The translations under genes and the position numbers were made by a program. Under the pieces are notes generated by a model, which searched no databases, had not been told where the DNA came from, and was given only the letters and a program-made list of their open reading frames with translations. From positions 28,240,858-28,304,857 of the forward strand of contig NC_044018.1 of assembly GCF_900496995.4 (NCBI RefSeq): DNA of 64,000 bases, read 5' to 3'. Below, one piece after another: positions 51,301 to 63,658 of the stretch. The stretch comes from Aquila chrysaetos chrysaetos (taxonomy: Eukaryota > Chordata > Aves > Accipitriformes > Accipitridae). Every line of letters starts with the position of its first letter. Position 1 is the first letter of the stretch.

Positions 51301-52367
51301 TACAGCATCCCATCCCCTGTAAGCAACACATCAGAGCACTGAAACTGCATGTCCAGCTCCCTCAAACCCCTGCCAGAGGTGACTGCATGTCCATCTTACT
51401 GCTGGGCTGAATGCACAACCAGACTTTAAATCCATCTCTTGATAATGCATTACGTTTGAAGATAGCAAGAGACAGCTAAGACTGACCGTGTCTCGCTCCT
51501 TGCAGTGCCGCAAGCTGGAAGCTGCCGTGGCTGACGCTGAGCAGTGTGGGGAAACAACCATCAAGGATGCAAAGCACAAACTCTCTGAGCTGGAGACAGC
51601 CCTGCAGCAGACCAAGGCAGACCTGACCCAGCAGCTCCGCGAGTACCAGGAACTCACGAACGCCAAGCTGGCCCTGGACATCGAGATCGTCACCTATAGG
51701 AAGTTGCTGGAGGGAGAGGAGACCAGGTGAGTGACAGACCCTAGCAGGGCTGCACAAGCTACTTTAGATGCATGTGTTGAAAGGAAAAACAACTGGACAG
51801 TGCTATTGCAGAGCTGCTGTGCTGCAAATCAACCACATAGTCCTGATGCCGATCAGTTCTTCCCATCAGTCCTAACAGACCTCCACCAGTCCAAACCCAC
51901 CCAAGCAGCCAGTCCAACAGCAAGAGATAGGCTAGAGAGGGCCAGGCTCACAGTCGAGGCTAAAGGACTTCGTATTTCAAGATAGATTGATAATGTGCAA
52001 CCTTTTCCCATTCTCTGCAGGCTCTGCGCAGAAGGCGGCTTCCCCATCAACACCTGTAAGTTGGAGTATTCACCTTCTACCAAACTCAGGCATCTTCTGC
52101 CTTTTCTGCAGGGAATTCCCTAAGTTGAAACTCAGCTTTGCTCTGCCTTTTGCAGCTGTTTGCCATTCACAGGGAGGTCTCTCCTACAGCCCCAAGCCTG
52201 ACTTTGCAAGTGCCCATGCATCAGCCAACAGAAACTCATGCTGGACCAGCAGTGTGGGGGTCTGCGGCACAGTGGTGAGCTGCGGTGACGGTGTTAGCAG
52301 CAGGAGCACAAGGAGCTCCTACACGAAGGTGGTGTCCATGACCAAGTCAGCCAGGAGTAACATGTAA
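48301..52367 (+). CDS. Gene F: cysteine-rich hair-type type II keratin (KRT84-like)
   Basis: The nine exons are 48301-48753, 49259-49467, 49976-50036, 50302-50397, 50666-50830, 50989-51114, 51506-51726, 52021-52055 and 52156-52367. The exon lengths give an uninterrupted frame of 525 residues. The ATG sits in AGCAACCATGTCC; no in-frame ATG precedes it. The head starts [17 protein letters not shown] and lacks the Gly-rich loops of epidermal keratins. [11 protein letters not shown] is at 141-151 and [10 protein letters not shown] near 433-442. The tail ([31 protein letters not shown]) is short and Cys-bearing. I count about 17 cysteines. Mammalian hair keratins share VNVCVSS-type tails, DADC/DVDC at the start of exon 4, and MDNSRDLN in coil 2, all seen here. 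Oddities: [10 protein letters not shown] replaces [19 protein letters not shown] replaces EIATYRKLL, and [15 protein letters not shown] is hair-like. It lies between pseudogene E and KRT7, the position of the mammalian hair keratins. A sauropsid HBS hard keratin is the alternative. Confidence 0.88.
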
Positions 52368-53328
52368 AGAGCTGTAGATCAATGACAAGGCTGGAAACAA
52401 AGCAACACGCATACTTTTCTGCCAACACACAGCAACAGCCAAGCCAGAGCTGGTGTGCACCCAGCTCCCCCAAACTGCATTCCCATTTTCCATTACACGG
52501 GGATACAAAAGGCAAAGAGGTCTTTTCTATGCTCAAGAGTTCTGCTATTTCTGCTGGGGAATCTAGGAGCAAGAAGGGCTAAAATCCCCCTCATCACTCC
52601 CATTACACAGTTAAAACAAGATGCCTTTGGTGTAGTTCCCTGCTCTTTCTACTCCTACATATTCAAGGATTAAAATGAAGTCGGAGAGAGGGCACCTTCT
52701 ATCCAAGGGCATTTTCATTAGAGCTTTTTCCAGCCCAGTTGTTATAGCCGCTCCCACCCTGGATCAACCCAGTTTTATCAGTTGGCCTTTTAGATTACAC
52801 ATACACCCCTGGCATGAGCAAAACTCCCCTAAAATTGCCTAGCTTGTAGTTTCCCTACACACTGCATTGATTTCATTGATTATTTGCCCCAAAGGATAGA
52901 TTTCAAGGGCTGTTGCTGTTTGAAGGCAGTTGGCTTATGTACTTGCATTACCTGTTTTGGAACTGATCCTCAACTTTCCTTTTTCTTCTGGGTTTTTAAT
53001 GGTCTGCCTCATCTGTTGCCATAAATGCCATCATAACTGAAGGGTCTGGAGGCCAGAGTCCGCTGTCAGGTATGAAAGGGGCTGATCCATCAACATGTCT
53101 GGCCCTAAGACAAAAAGCTCCTGTGTGATCTTATTCAAGGGATCAAAACACAACCTTAAAAACATGGGACCAGCATCAATTGCCTTCCTAGTCGTCCAGT
53201 ACCTAGCACACTAAACTGCTAGTTAAGTGCATTAACCCTGTTGGAAGGAAAAGGGGAAGTAGTGATTTATTTCTAATGACCATGTATTTTGTCAGTGGCT
53301 TTTATTCTAGTTTTAGTCTTGCATCTCC

Positions 53329-53334
53329 AATAAA
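53329..53334 (+). terminator. Poly(A) signal of gene F
   Basis: AATAAA lies about 960 bp after the stop codon and is the first canonical hexamer I noticed in that stretch. Confidence 0.5.
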
Positions 53335-53353
53335 TTGACATAGCAACTCAGTT

Positions 53354-53392
53354 ACCTTCATTTGACACCTTCATTTGGCACCTTCATTTGGG
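53354..53392. repeat. Three copies of a 13-bp repeat
   Basis: ACCTTCATTTG followed by two variable bases occurs three times in tandem (53354, 53367, 53380). Confidence 0.9.
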
Positions 53393-54195
53393 GAAAGGAG
53401 GGTTAATTCTTGTCTCTGCTCCAGGATCTCAAAAGCCAAAGCTTACAGGGGTCTAAAACAGGCACAGGCCAAGCCCTCCGTCCACCAGACCTCTTCCTTC
53501 CTAACCCAGACACCACACCTCAGTGGTCTCCCATAACCCCCAGCACATCTATTCTCCACGCACATGAGCAGCTATGCAAGGAGACAGGTTATAACCTCTC
53601 CAAAGCACCACTGAGTCAAAGGCACAGCTCTCTTCTGCCTCACACCTGCACACAAGGAGCAGGACCCATTCCACCCAACACTGAGTGTTTACAACACAGC
53701 TGGCTGCCAGCAAGGCACAAGAAACAGGTGCTTCCCAGGTTAGATGTCTTCATTAGGACAGGGTGGAGCTCCAAATGATTTTTTCCCCCAGGAAAAACAA
53801 ACAAACAAAAACATTTAGAAGGCACTGACTAAGCAAAGATGCTCTAGCAATTTGCATAAAGCTAACTGAAACTTATTACTATCATTGATTGCTAAATCCC
53901 CTTAAAACCATCATCAACTGCCTCAAGTTGCCTGGGAACTCCTCAAAGCCAGATACCAGGAGCTGCTGGATGGTTTTACAGCCCCTTGTCCTTCCTCTCA
54001 TCCTGGCACCAGACCAGGTCCTGCTCAGCTCATTGCGGCAACCCCTCAGGCAAAGCAGACCCAGCTCCCAGCCCATGGTACATACCTCTTCCCAGGTTGG
54101 GGCTACCCCAGTGCAAGAGCACAAAATCCCACCATCTCCAAGAGACTGGAGGACCTCTTTTCATCTCTACTGTATGGGGTGTTGCCCTTTACAAC

Positions 54196-54237
54196 CTCAT
54201 CAAGCCAATTAGGCTTCTCATCAAGCTAATTAGGCTT
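54196..54237. repeat. 21-bp tandem repeat with palindromic AATTA core
   Basis: CTCATCAAGC(C/T)AATTAGGC and the following TT occur twice with a period of 21 bp. Each copy has a near-palindrome AAGC(C/T)AATTAGGCTT. On the minus strand the first copy reads AAGCCTAATT, which also occurs in the upstream box of gene B. Confidence 0.85.
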
Positions 54238-57200
54238 CCCAGGTGGAAGCCTTCCCAGGAGAGGAGTTGTCTTCCCCCCCACCTTACTCCTCCCTGCCCA
54301 GTGGAGCTGGGGACTCAGCCCAGCCCATACTGGTTTCATGCCATTTAATTCCTTTTAAACATCAGATGAAAATCTCAATCAACTGCAGAGCAGGGTTTTG
54401 GCCTTAGCAGTTATTGAAAAACTGATGGAAACTGAGGCAAATGCAGCTTAAACACTGGGGAAGAAAGCTCCCCACCATCTGCATGCAGCCTTCTTCCCAG
54501 GCTTGGTTGCATCTGAGTCCTTGCCCTTCTTCTGCCTCAGTTTCCCTATAGAGAAGAGCAGAACCTACCTCCTTTGTAAAACCCTCTGACATCTGTGGAC
54601 AGAACCACATTGCCAGTGACCTCAGTCCTGTTATTACAATAACACATGTCCAACCTTGCATCCCCATGTTTGCAGCTGGTGGTACAGCAGTGCCGCAGGG
54701 GTAGGTGGATGGAGCAAAGTGACCGCATCCTGCAACACAGCCCACAAGGAAATACCAGGGATGGTCAGCAGGTACGCAGCATTCAGCTGGGGCACTTAAC
54801 TGAAGAGAGAAAATCAGGACAGCATACTAGGAGGGGAGAAATACAGAGGCCAAGAGCAAGCAGAGATGGCAAAAACACTCAAAGAAGTATTGCTTAAAGA
54901 ATTAGATGAAAACTTATAAAGTATGCTTAAATAAGTATTATAAAGTATAATTACTGTGCATTTACACTGCAGAGAGCAAGAGGAAGAAGGTGAAGTGCTC
55001 TGTGCCTTGGCAGGAATAGCTGGGCTTTACACCTGCATGGAAACCAGCAATGCTGTAAGAAGGAAAAAAAGCAATTTCACTGCTTTTATGCGCTCAGGAA
55101 GCAGCAAGATCTCCTTGTAGAGCTGGCTTAGAAAGAGGACATACTACTGACCACCCAAATGAAATCAATTGGGCATCTTTAATGCCTGTGACTAAAGTGC
55201 ATGCATGGAGCGACCTCCGCAGCCATTAACATGCTCTCACCAGCGCAGAGCTATTAAGATGTTTAACTGACATGATAATAACTAAGGGCTTTGAGATGTT
55301 TCAGTGATGAAAGCAACAGGTACGGTTATGGAGCTGTACTGTGGAAGGCTGAAACTACACAGCTGAGTATAGAAAGATGGATGTTCTCCTGACTGTGTAG
55401 TATTACCTGCCTAAATTGTAACAGGAGGGAAAATGGGGCTGTGATGTCTTGCCCTTACCCTGCCCCAAAGCATGAACACAATAGCGTCCCTGAGATGGCA
55501 CCAGATGGGTCAAAGCACTTGCCCATTCAAGGAGAAATTGCCCTCTGCAGTTGTCTTTTGCTCTCTGCTGGGCTCCATCTTTCCCTCAACTCACATTTGC
55601 AAAGCTCCACCTTTCCCTAAATTCTTTGAGCCCAAATTCACAGCTCCTCCATGAACCACAGCAGCTTGCTGGTTCACTCCCACATCCAGACCAGCACGTT
55701 CCTGGCCCCGCACCAACATGAACATGCTTTGTGTCTGTTTGATTTTACGCACATTTCAGATGCTTGTTATTCTTCTTAGTCACTGCTGCAAAACAGGGAG
55801 GCCAAAAAATACTGCTTTGTGGGTTGTTTGATGGCTTTTTCTACCTTTTAATACCTCTGAGACCTGCATCCTCCCATCATCGTTCTTTTTTGCCTCTGTT
55901 CTCTCCAGCAGTGACATCCCGCCTGTCAGCACGGCAAGCTCAGCTGCTGTTCAGACAAGCAGTGGGAGGCAAAGTCTGGCACCCCAGGAGCCTCAGCCCA
56001 AGCGACGAGAGCTGGGTGATGGCTCTGCCTGCTGAAAAGCAGGCGGCAGCACCGAAAGCAGCTCACACGCTGCTCAGTCTAGCAGCAGTAGTGCTCCGTG
56101 GTGGAGGGCTCTGGAGTGGGTGGGTGCTGGGTTTCTCTGGGTCACGTCTGTCTCCTTTCTCTGGAAGTGCAAAAATCTCCTCCCTTGCAAAGCTGCTTCT
56201 GAAGCTGAATTATTTCTCCTGAATCCAACTTGCAGAAATTGCACTCAACAGGAGATTTGCAATACACCTGCTTTTACACTAATTCAGGGCACTTTGCCTT
56301 CGTAAGATTAGCATCCCCTCTGAAGCAGAGAGATTAAATTTTAACCAGCTCCACTTATGACCCCAGACTGAGCCAAGACCAGATCCAAAGAATGAGCAGA
56401 AAGCACAAAGGGCATCCATCTGTATGGACTCACAAAGATATTTCACAGCATTTCCTGGAGCGTGCAGATGCCCTTTTCCCCATCATCAGTGTGCAGTGTA
56501 TGTGGTTTTGCTAATGCAGAAAAGCTGCAGCCACACAGATTGCAAGTGCCCCTTCCCAGGTCAGTGCTGCATGCCTCACACCTGAAAATTCAAGAAGCAG
56601 CAGTGGAGCCCTGCTAATCTCTTGTAATGCTAAGAGAGACCCACAATTCATTGCAACAGCAAACACAAAAACATCTGGGCAACGTCTATCAGCTTTTTGT
56701 TTCATTTAACTTCAGGGGATTTTTTTCATTTTACCCTTTGGCCATGGCATAAAAGCCATGAGCTGGGTGTGCCAGGCCACTGATAACACGGCTCTGCTGG
56801 GCACCCTGGCTTCCTCCCCTCCCTGCCATTAGTGCCGCACCTGTAGTAAAACCACACACAGGCTCAGCACTGTGCTTGCTCAGGCATGAGGTCCTGGGCT
56901 GTGTTGGGTACTGGAGCGATGGGGCCTGGGTAGCGCACGGGTGGGTAAAGCATCCTTCAAGGCACTGGCAGCCTTGTCGCCATCCTCACCCTGGAGGAAA
57001 CAGCTTTTCCCAGTGACTAAAAAAATCTCTGCCTGGTCCCATCCCCACTGGGGTGATGCTTTCTACAACAGCAGCTCCAGCAAGGGCTCGCAATGCATCT
57101 GCACCATGGCCCTACAAGGAGAATGGGAGCAAGCACAAACCGCCCTGGGGTGAGCCCGTCTCACGCCACGCTGCCCCAAAAGGAGCAGGAATGAGTTGTC

Positions 57201-57640
57201 CATACGCAGCAAGGCCCAGATTCACCTCTCCAAGCTTTGGCCATCTGCAAGAGAGGTGTCTCCTCCAATGTTTAGCTCCTCTTGGCTCAGCAGAGGAAGA
57301 TGGTGCTCACAGAGGGATTGGTCTCAGTCAGTTTGAGTCCTGATCAGGGGCTGGGCTGAAGCCAAGCGCTTGAACAAAACCAGTCCCATCATCCCATTGC
57401 CCAGACTGGGTGCAAAGCAGGTGGGTAAAATTCACGCAGGAATGAAAGACTGTGCAGGCAGCAAACCCTAAATCCTGACCATGACCGCAGTGTAGCACTG
57501 CTCCAGGGGACACAGCCATGAGCAGGCTCTGGAGACAGGAGGATGGTGATAACATTGGATGTTTTCCAGAGCTCCTGAGTATCCAGGGCAGCCCAGACAA
57601 GGAACTCTGCTGGGACTGAAGAAGCACGCAATAGAGAAAC

Positions 57641-57646
57641 TTTATT
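57641..57646 (-). terminator. Poly(A) signal of KRT7 (minus strand)
   Basis: TTTATT on the plus strand reads AATAAA on the minus strand, about 1.09 kb beyond the KRT7 stop codon. It is the nearest minus-strand canonical hexamer I noticed. Confidence 0.5.
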
Positions 57647-58732
57647 AATGGCCTCATGACAAGGTCTCAGACCACAAAGGCATAAAACGTCAATGAAAGA
57701 TACACTGCTAGGACATGGCTGAGCACACAATACAACAATTCTGTGCAGTTTCTTTGAGTTATTTATCTAACAATTCTTCCTATTGCAGTAATGACCTAAC
57801 CATTTTCCCTGGCATGTTTAAGTTGAAGACACATTTTGGCAGGAACAAGTAGTTATTGTAACGATGCATCAGCAAAACACGCTTTTTCCCTACCTGTAGT
57901 AAAGACACCAGATATCACTAGATACACTTTGAAATATAGGATGGTAAACAGAGACACCCAAGGATGGGGAATGTTATCTCCCATTTTAGTTTGCTACTTG
58001 TAATTTTAAGCAACTTCATATCCCTTAAGCTTTGGGCTTCTATTAAGGAGAGGGAATGGGTGGGGGAGCTTGTTTACGAGTTACTTCGCTATAAAGAACC
58101 TGAATATGCCTGCATTGCCTTCGGTAAGAAATCAGCTCATTCAGAGGAGAATTGCTGAATTCAATTTCTGAGCCCATTTCCAAAGAAAATAAGGAGAAAC
58201 CCAAACCAGTTTCACTGTTTTCTTCTTGGTATACTTTAAGAAAACAAACCCAGGCTGAAATCTTAACAAGGGTTGGCATTTTCTGAGGAGCCTAAGGGAA
58301 TAAAATCTTCCAAATCATATTAAGAAGGAGATAATCTTCTGGTCTCTTTTGCAAAACCACAGCAGAAATGTGGAATAACTTGCCACTCAAATGATTGCTT
58401 TGCCCTTCAAAGGGTGAAATCCAGCCCTGAGCAGGGGGTACCAAGCACACAAGTAACAAAAGCATTATCCCGCCAGCTTCACTGGATAAATTTCACCCTA
58501 CAGGCTTGAACCTGCTCTCAGTGGAATGGTTCCCACTAAGTTCAACAGTGCAGGATCAAGCCTTAGGCATTATGTGGCAGGGTCAGGTACTCTGGTATGT
58601 CTTATTCCAATTCATTCATTACTGCAGAAATTTTGCAGCCAATTTGTCCTATAAAAGGAAGGCAACAAGACTTTTCTTTCTATGGTTTCCCTCCTCCCAT
58701 GTAATGGATACCGTTGATCTCCATTCCTGTAG

Positions 58733-61700
58733 TTACTTCCTGATGCTTCTCCTGCTGGACGAGGTTGTGGTCATGGTGTAGGATTTGGAGTCACCCCCAG
58801 GGGAGAGGCTGAGCACCCCGCTGCCCATGCCTGCTCCCAGGCTAAGGCGTCCTCCACTTCCTCCTCCCAGAAATCCACTGGAACTGGCATAGCCACCTCC
58901 ACTGCTGGAGCTGACCAAGGCTGTGGCACAGAGAGAAGCAAACCAAACGTGAACACCAGGGAACTTCAAACCCAGTTTGGCACTCTCACAAAAAGGGCAT
59001 TTTTAAATTGCAGCAACCAGATGAAAACTCTCTGTGATCTCCTGCAAAACACAGGGCCTGGGACACTAATCTCTTGTTACATTTTGGCCCAGAGCATTTA
59101 TTCTCTGTGCCAAGCCAGATGCATGTGACGGCTGAGCAGTCCATCCCCTTCTCCATCGTTCAGTCTGGCTCAGGACCTCCTGCAGCATGGAAAACCCCAT
59201 ACCATAAACACATTCAGCTCATCTCTTGGTGCACCAAAGAGGCTGTGGGCATGTAGTTCACCAGCTATCAGTGGCAATTAAGTGAATGAAAAGTAGAGCC
59301 ACTGGTTTAGAGCTGTGGACAGCGTCTCCAAGATGCCAGCATCTGCCCAATGTCCAGGCAAGGTGAATATGCAATGCTTCCCAAGCTGCTAAGACACCCT
59401 CTACTGTCACCTTTGCACTAACTTCCAGTCCAGGCAATGCCCTTTCTCATTAGTACATTTTTCTCCATGCAAAAATGGGAGGAAAGAAAGATCAATATTC
59501 CCCCAAGTTAAATTTCATACAGATGAGTTAGAGCTGAAGTCTGCCCTGGAGCCAGCAGCACTATCAATTGTCTCAGGAGGGGTCTCATTTAGGAAGGGGG
59601 CTATCTGGGTTGCAGAAACTAAGGCAGGACACTATGAGGCTCCTGCATGCAGGCCCAGCTGGTCCCCACCTGCATTTTCTATAGGCACATGGCTATGTGT
59701 AACTATTATAAATCATAAAATCAACTCACAGATGTTGACGTTGCCAACTCCATCACCAGCCAACCTGTTGGAGAAGAAAAACACAAAGGCAAAAAGGAAG
59801 AGGACAGGTTAGACTCTGCATTACTCAGTGTTCCCCCAGGGCCTCAGTGCTGAGGATGAAGACAATGGCAGTGAGTTATTACCACTGTTGTAAATAATTC
59901 AGACAAGATAAGTGTGCCATCCAGCGCTTTGTTCTGGCCCTACATTTACAAGCTCTGTTATCACCTGTGGAGGGGCTGAAAGAGCACAGGAGCTCTGTCC
60001 TAATTCCACGGGGATTTAAGCCACTTGGAAATTTTCTGCTACAGCATCAAACATATGATGGAAAACAACTTTTTTCTTCTTTGCATATTTTCACCAAAAG
60101 TATCAAATTTTCCCCAGAACTTGCCAGTTTGGCTCTTCAGCCAAAGCATTTTCAGGACCAAAAATAAGTTTAAAATGCAAGGTTTTCTCTTCTGTATTTC
60201 CCTGCAGAAATTGGAATCGGGCCCTCATAACGTGCCCAAGCGATGGGAACAAAGGGCTGGACCCTTCCTCATGTAAAACACACAGGCTGCACCCACCTGC
60301 TCTCCTCTCCCTCCAGCAGCTTCCTGTAGGTCGCGATCTCGATGTCCAGGGCCAGCTTGATGCTCATGAGCTCCTGGTACTCGCGGAGCTGCCGGGCCAT
60401 GTCCTGCTTCGCTTTCTGCAGAGCTGCCTCCAACTCCTCCAGCTTTGCCTTGGCATCTTTGACAGCCAACTCACCACGTTCCTCAGCTTCAGCAATGGCT
60501 GTCTCCAGCTTGGCACGCTGCAGGGACAGAGCAGAGTACATCAGTGGGAATCTCACCTCCTTGGTGGAGGACACTACTGCCCATGGACTTCTGACATCTA
60601 CTGCCCAGACAATCTCTGTGTCTCTGTAGAGCCCTAGAGCCATCTGCTCAACTTAGATCCCTACAGTTTTATGCCCACACATTTTTTTGGGCACTGGGCA
60701 GAGATCAGCCTGCAAAGGAAGCTCATCTCATCCCAAGATACATTCTTCTGGAAGGCAGACCCTACTTCTCTCCACTGCCTACATTTTTGGAAGACTTTCT
60801 TCAGGTAATCCTCAGCTTCTTAAGCTCACCCACACCACACACAACAGCGCAACACTTAGGGTTAATGCAGGCTCAAGTTTTCTCTCCTATTATGCCCCAG
60901 AGCTTGTTCAGAGCCAGTTAGTCTCCAGCAAGCTTTGATGTGAGGCAAGCATGGACTCGAGCAGACCTGCCGTTAACAAATAATCCAGACCAATACCAAA
61001 AGCACCCCTGTGGGGCCACATCAAGCTGGCAGTCGCATCCTCAACTGTGCCCACTGCACCTCCAAAAAAGCTCCATGTCTGGCAGGAAGGGCTCACAATG
61101 AACAGATGTACTTCTTACTCTCATTCATTATTCAAGGGAGCTGCACCGGGTCAGCTCTTTGCTTGTAAGTGTGTGTTGAAGCCTCCCTGCCCTGAAACCA
61201 AACACACACAAATGGATGAATCACAATAGCTTATCTCCAGCTTTGAGCTCCCTGGTTATTCACAACCAGTTTTCAGCCCTGAACATGGTCTGAACCACTC
61301 AACTGGTCTGGCTTTCACCAGCCATTTGATAAAGTGGTAACGGTCTCTGGAGAAAGCAAACAGAACTCCCATACAGCTGCAAAATTCTTTTATGTGCTCA
61401 AACATGGTGTTCCCTTCTGCAGAAAGGCAGTGGACAAAGATCCCAGAAGCAAGAGGGTACAAGGAATGTGTGTGGCTGGAAAAGAGGCCACACGCAGCCT
61501 TGCCCTTTGGAAACGGCTCTGCATCACTCCCCTTCTGTACTCCCAGGTTGCTGGCAGACTTGTTCTCACCTATAGTTCAGCTGTCTCTCAGCATTTCATT
61601 GCTCACAACACACTTTCTCCCTCCAGCAGAACTGACGTCTTTTGAGGTGAGCATTGCAGCCACCCCCAAACTGCTTCTACAGATGTTGTGTTACACCCAG

Positions 61701-63658
61701 ATCCCTGGCACGCTTGTTGCTGTTAAATCCACTGATCTGCAGGAGGAGAACAAGGGCAGCTCCTCACCTGGGCCTTTGCCTTTTCGATTTCACCCTGCAG
61801 CCTCTGGATCATGCGGTTTATCTCTGTGATCTCATTCTTCATGTTGCGCAGATCATCTCCGTGTTTCCCAGCAGTGACCTGCAGTGCCTCATACTGTGGC
61901 ATAAAACAGTATAAGAGAAAAGGATGGAGTCAGACTGGCAGTCAATTAGCCAGCTGAAATCTCTCCCACTCATGACACACAGGATACATGTACTAGCAGA
62001 AGCTGTAACTGCCTTTATCTCTCCCATAACTCACCTTGCTTTGGTACCAGGACTCAGCCTCTGCCCGGCTCCTGTTGGCAATCTCCTCATATTGGGCTTT
62101 GACCTCTGCAATGATGCCGTCCAGGTCCAGGTTTCGATTGTTATCCATAGACAGCACCACAGAGGTGTCAGAGATCTGGGCCTGCAGCTCCTTAAGTTCC
62201 TGCCAGTTGCATTAAAAACAATACCATTAATCACTGACTTTTAAGGGACTCTCTTTTGGAAGCCAATTAAAGAGAGAATCTGAGAAGAAAAGGGAAAGGG
62301 AGGCAGATAAGAAGAATTCAATCAAAACATTAAGTAATTAGAAGGAAACCAACTGAATCACATCAACCTTGCAAAGCACAAAGTAACAAACAACAGCAGA
62401 AATTAAGTTACTTCTTATCATCCACATTTTGACAGCAAGGTTAGTTTACCCCACTCCTGAGATAAGAACTCAGCATGAAATGCTAGTCCAAGAAGCTTGA
62501 GCATCAGCTTCACAACAAAGCGATGGCCAAATTCCACCATCTCACCCAAGGATCCAAGTGTCCAGTTCAATCAAACTCTTATCTTGCAAATAATGGGTAA
62601 GATAGAGGTGTCTTAGACAAGGAGCTTTCCTTTCTTTCTCTCACACAGCACACAAACACACAAGCACACACCAGCACTACAGCACTGGCTATAATACACT
62701 GGTTTTCCTTGTTTTCACACTAACAGCATCAAAAAAATAATACATATCCTGGCTACATTCGCAATAAATCCATCTCACATCCCAGACAGGGAGAAATCAC
62801 TGTGACAATTCACAGGATGTGCACTTTACTTGCAGGCTTATTTCTGCTTAGACAAGGGAAGACTCCACGTCTCCATCGCATTTTTTGTCTCTGGAAACAG
62901 CACGTTAATTTTCTCAGTCACCATTCTCTGTTCTTCACCCACTGGTGGAGCTACACTGCAGCACCCACAAGAAGCAGAAAGGATCTTACCGCTTCATAGA
63001 GAGACCTCAGGAAGTTAATCTCCTCTGTCAGCACATCCACCCTGACCTCCAGCTCCACTTTGTTCATGTATGCGGCATCCACATCCTAAAAAAGTGATAA
63101 TCCATTGAGATTGCCATAGCTTTGATGACTAAGTCCACCCAGCCTTTGATGGCTTCAAAAGCAGCCATAAACCCATCAAGTTCCCCAAGCTGTCTGCTCT
63201 CCATGTCCGTCTGCTCAGTGACCCACCACGTCCTAAAAATTATCTACCAGTGTACTAAATATTGCTGGTGTGCAGGATCCCATATGTTCTGTAGGGTCCC
63301 CTGGACCTGTGTTTGCAAGTCCACTGTCAGTGTGGACAGTCAGGGAAGGCCTTAGGAAATGTCCCAAAGAAAGACATAGCCATAATCTATGATATCCATG
63401 GGACCTGGCACTCCTCCCCAGCTTCCTATAGAGACTTCAGTGCCTACACTGAGGCAGGCTTTAGGCAGAAATGAGAGCTGTAATTCTTCACCTGCAGGTC
63501 TCTAGGCACAGCTGTAGCAAAGAGAGCGTAGGGGCAAAAGGGGGAGAAGGGCTGCAAACGTATATAATCAGCCTCAGGTAACATCCATGGCACGCACCTT
63601 CTTGAGCACCACAAACTCATTTTCCACTGCAGCGTGCTTGTTGATTTCATCTTCATAT
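58733..63658 (-). CDS. Gene G: KRT7, exons 3-9 (5' end outside window)
   Basis: Type II keratin of simple and ductal epithelia. Exons on the minus strand, in transcript order 3 to 9, are 63598-63658, 62990-63085, 62035-62199, 61768-61893, 60297-60517, 59730-59764 and 58733-58920, each with GT/AG signals. They encode 296 residues from [21 protein letters not shown] through [12 protein letters not shown] to the tail. The tail ([36 protein letters not shown]) matches KRT7, whose mammalian tail has SNALSFSS, KAYSIRT and SRRSARD at the same places. RLAGDGVG before the tail also fits KRT7. It is the only gene here on the minus strand and is convergent with the hair-type gene F, as KRT7 is in mammals. 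Exons 1-2 and the promoter lie beyond 64000. Confidence 0.9.

Larger units (their letters stand above)
53340..57640. other. Convergent interval between gene F and KRT7
   Basis: About 4.3 kb between the poly(A) signals of two genes transcribed towards each other. No coding signature was seen on either strand. It holds a 13-bp triplet repeat (53354-53392) and a 21-bp tandem repeat (54196-54237). Mammals also have KRT7 and hair keratin genes facing each other here. Confidence 0.55.
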
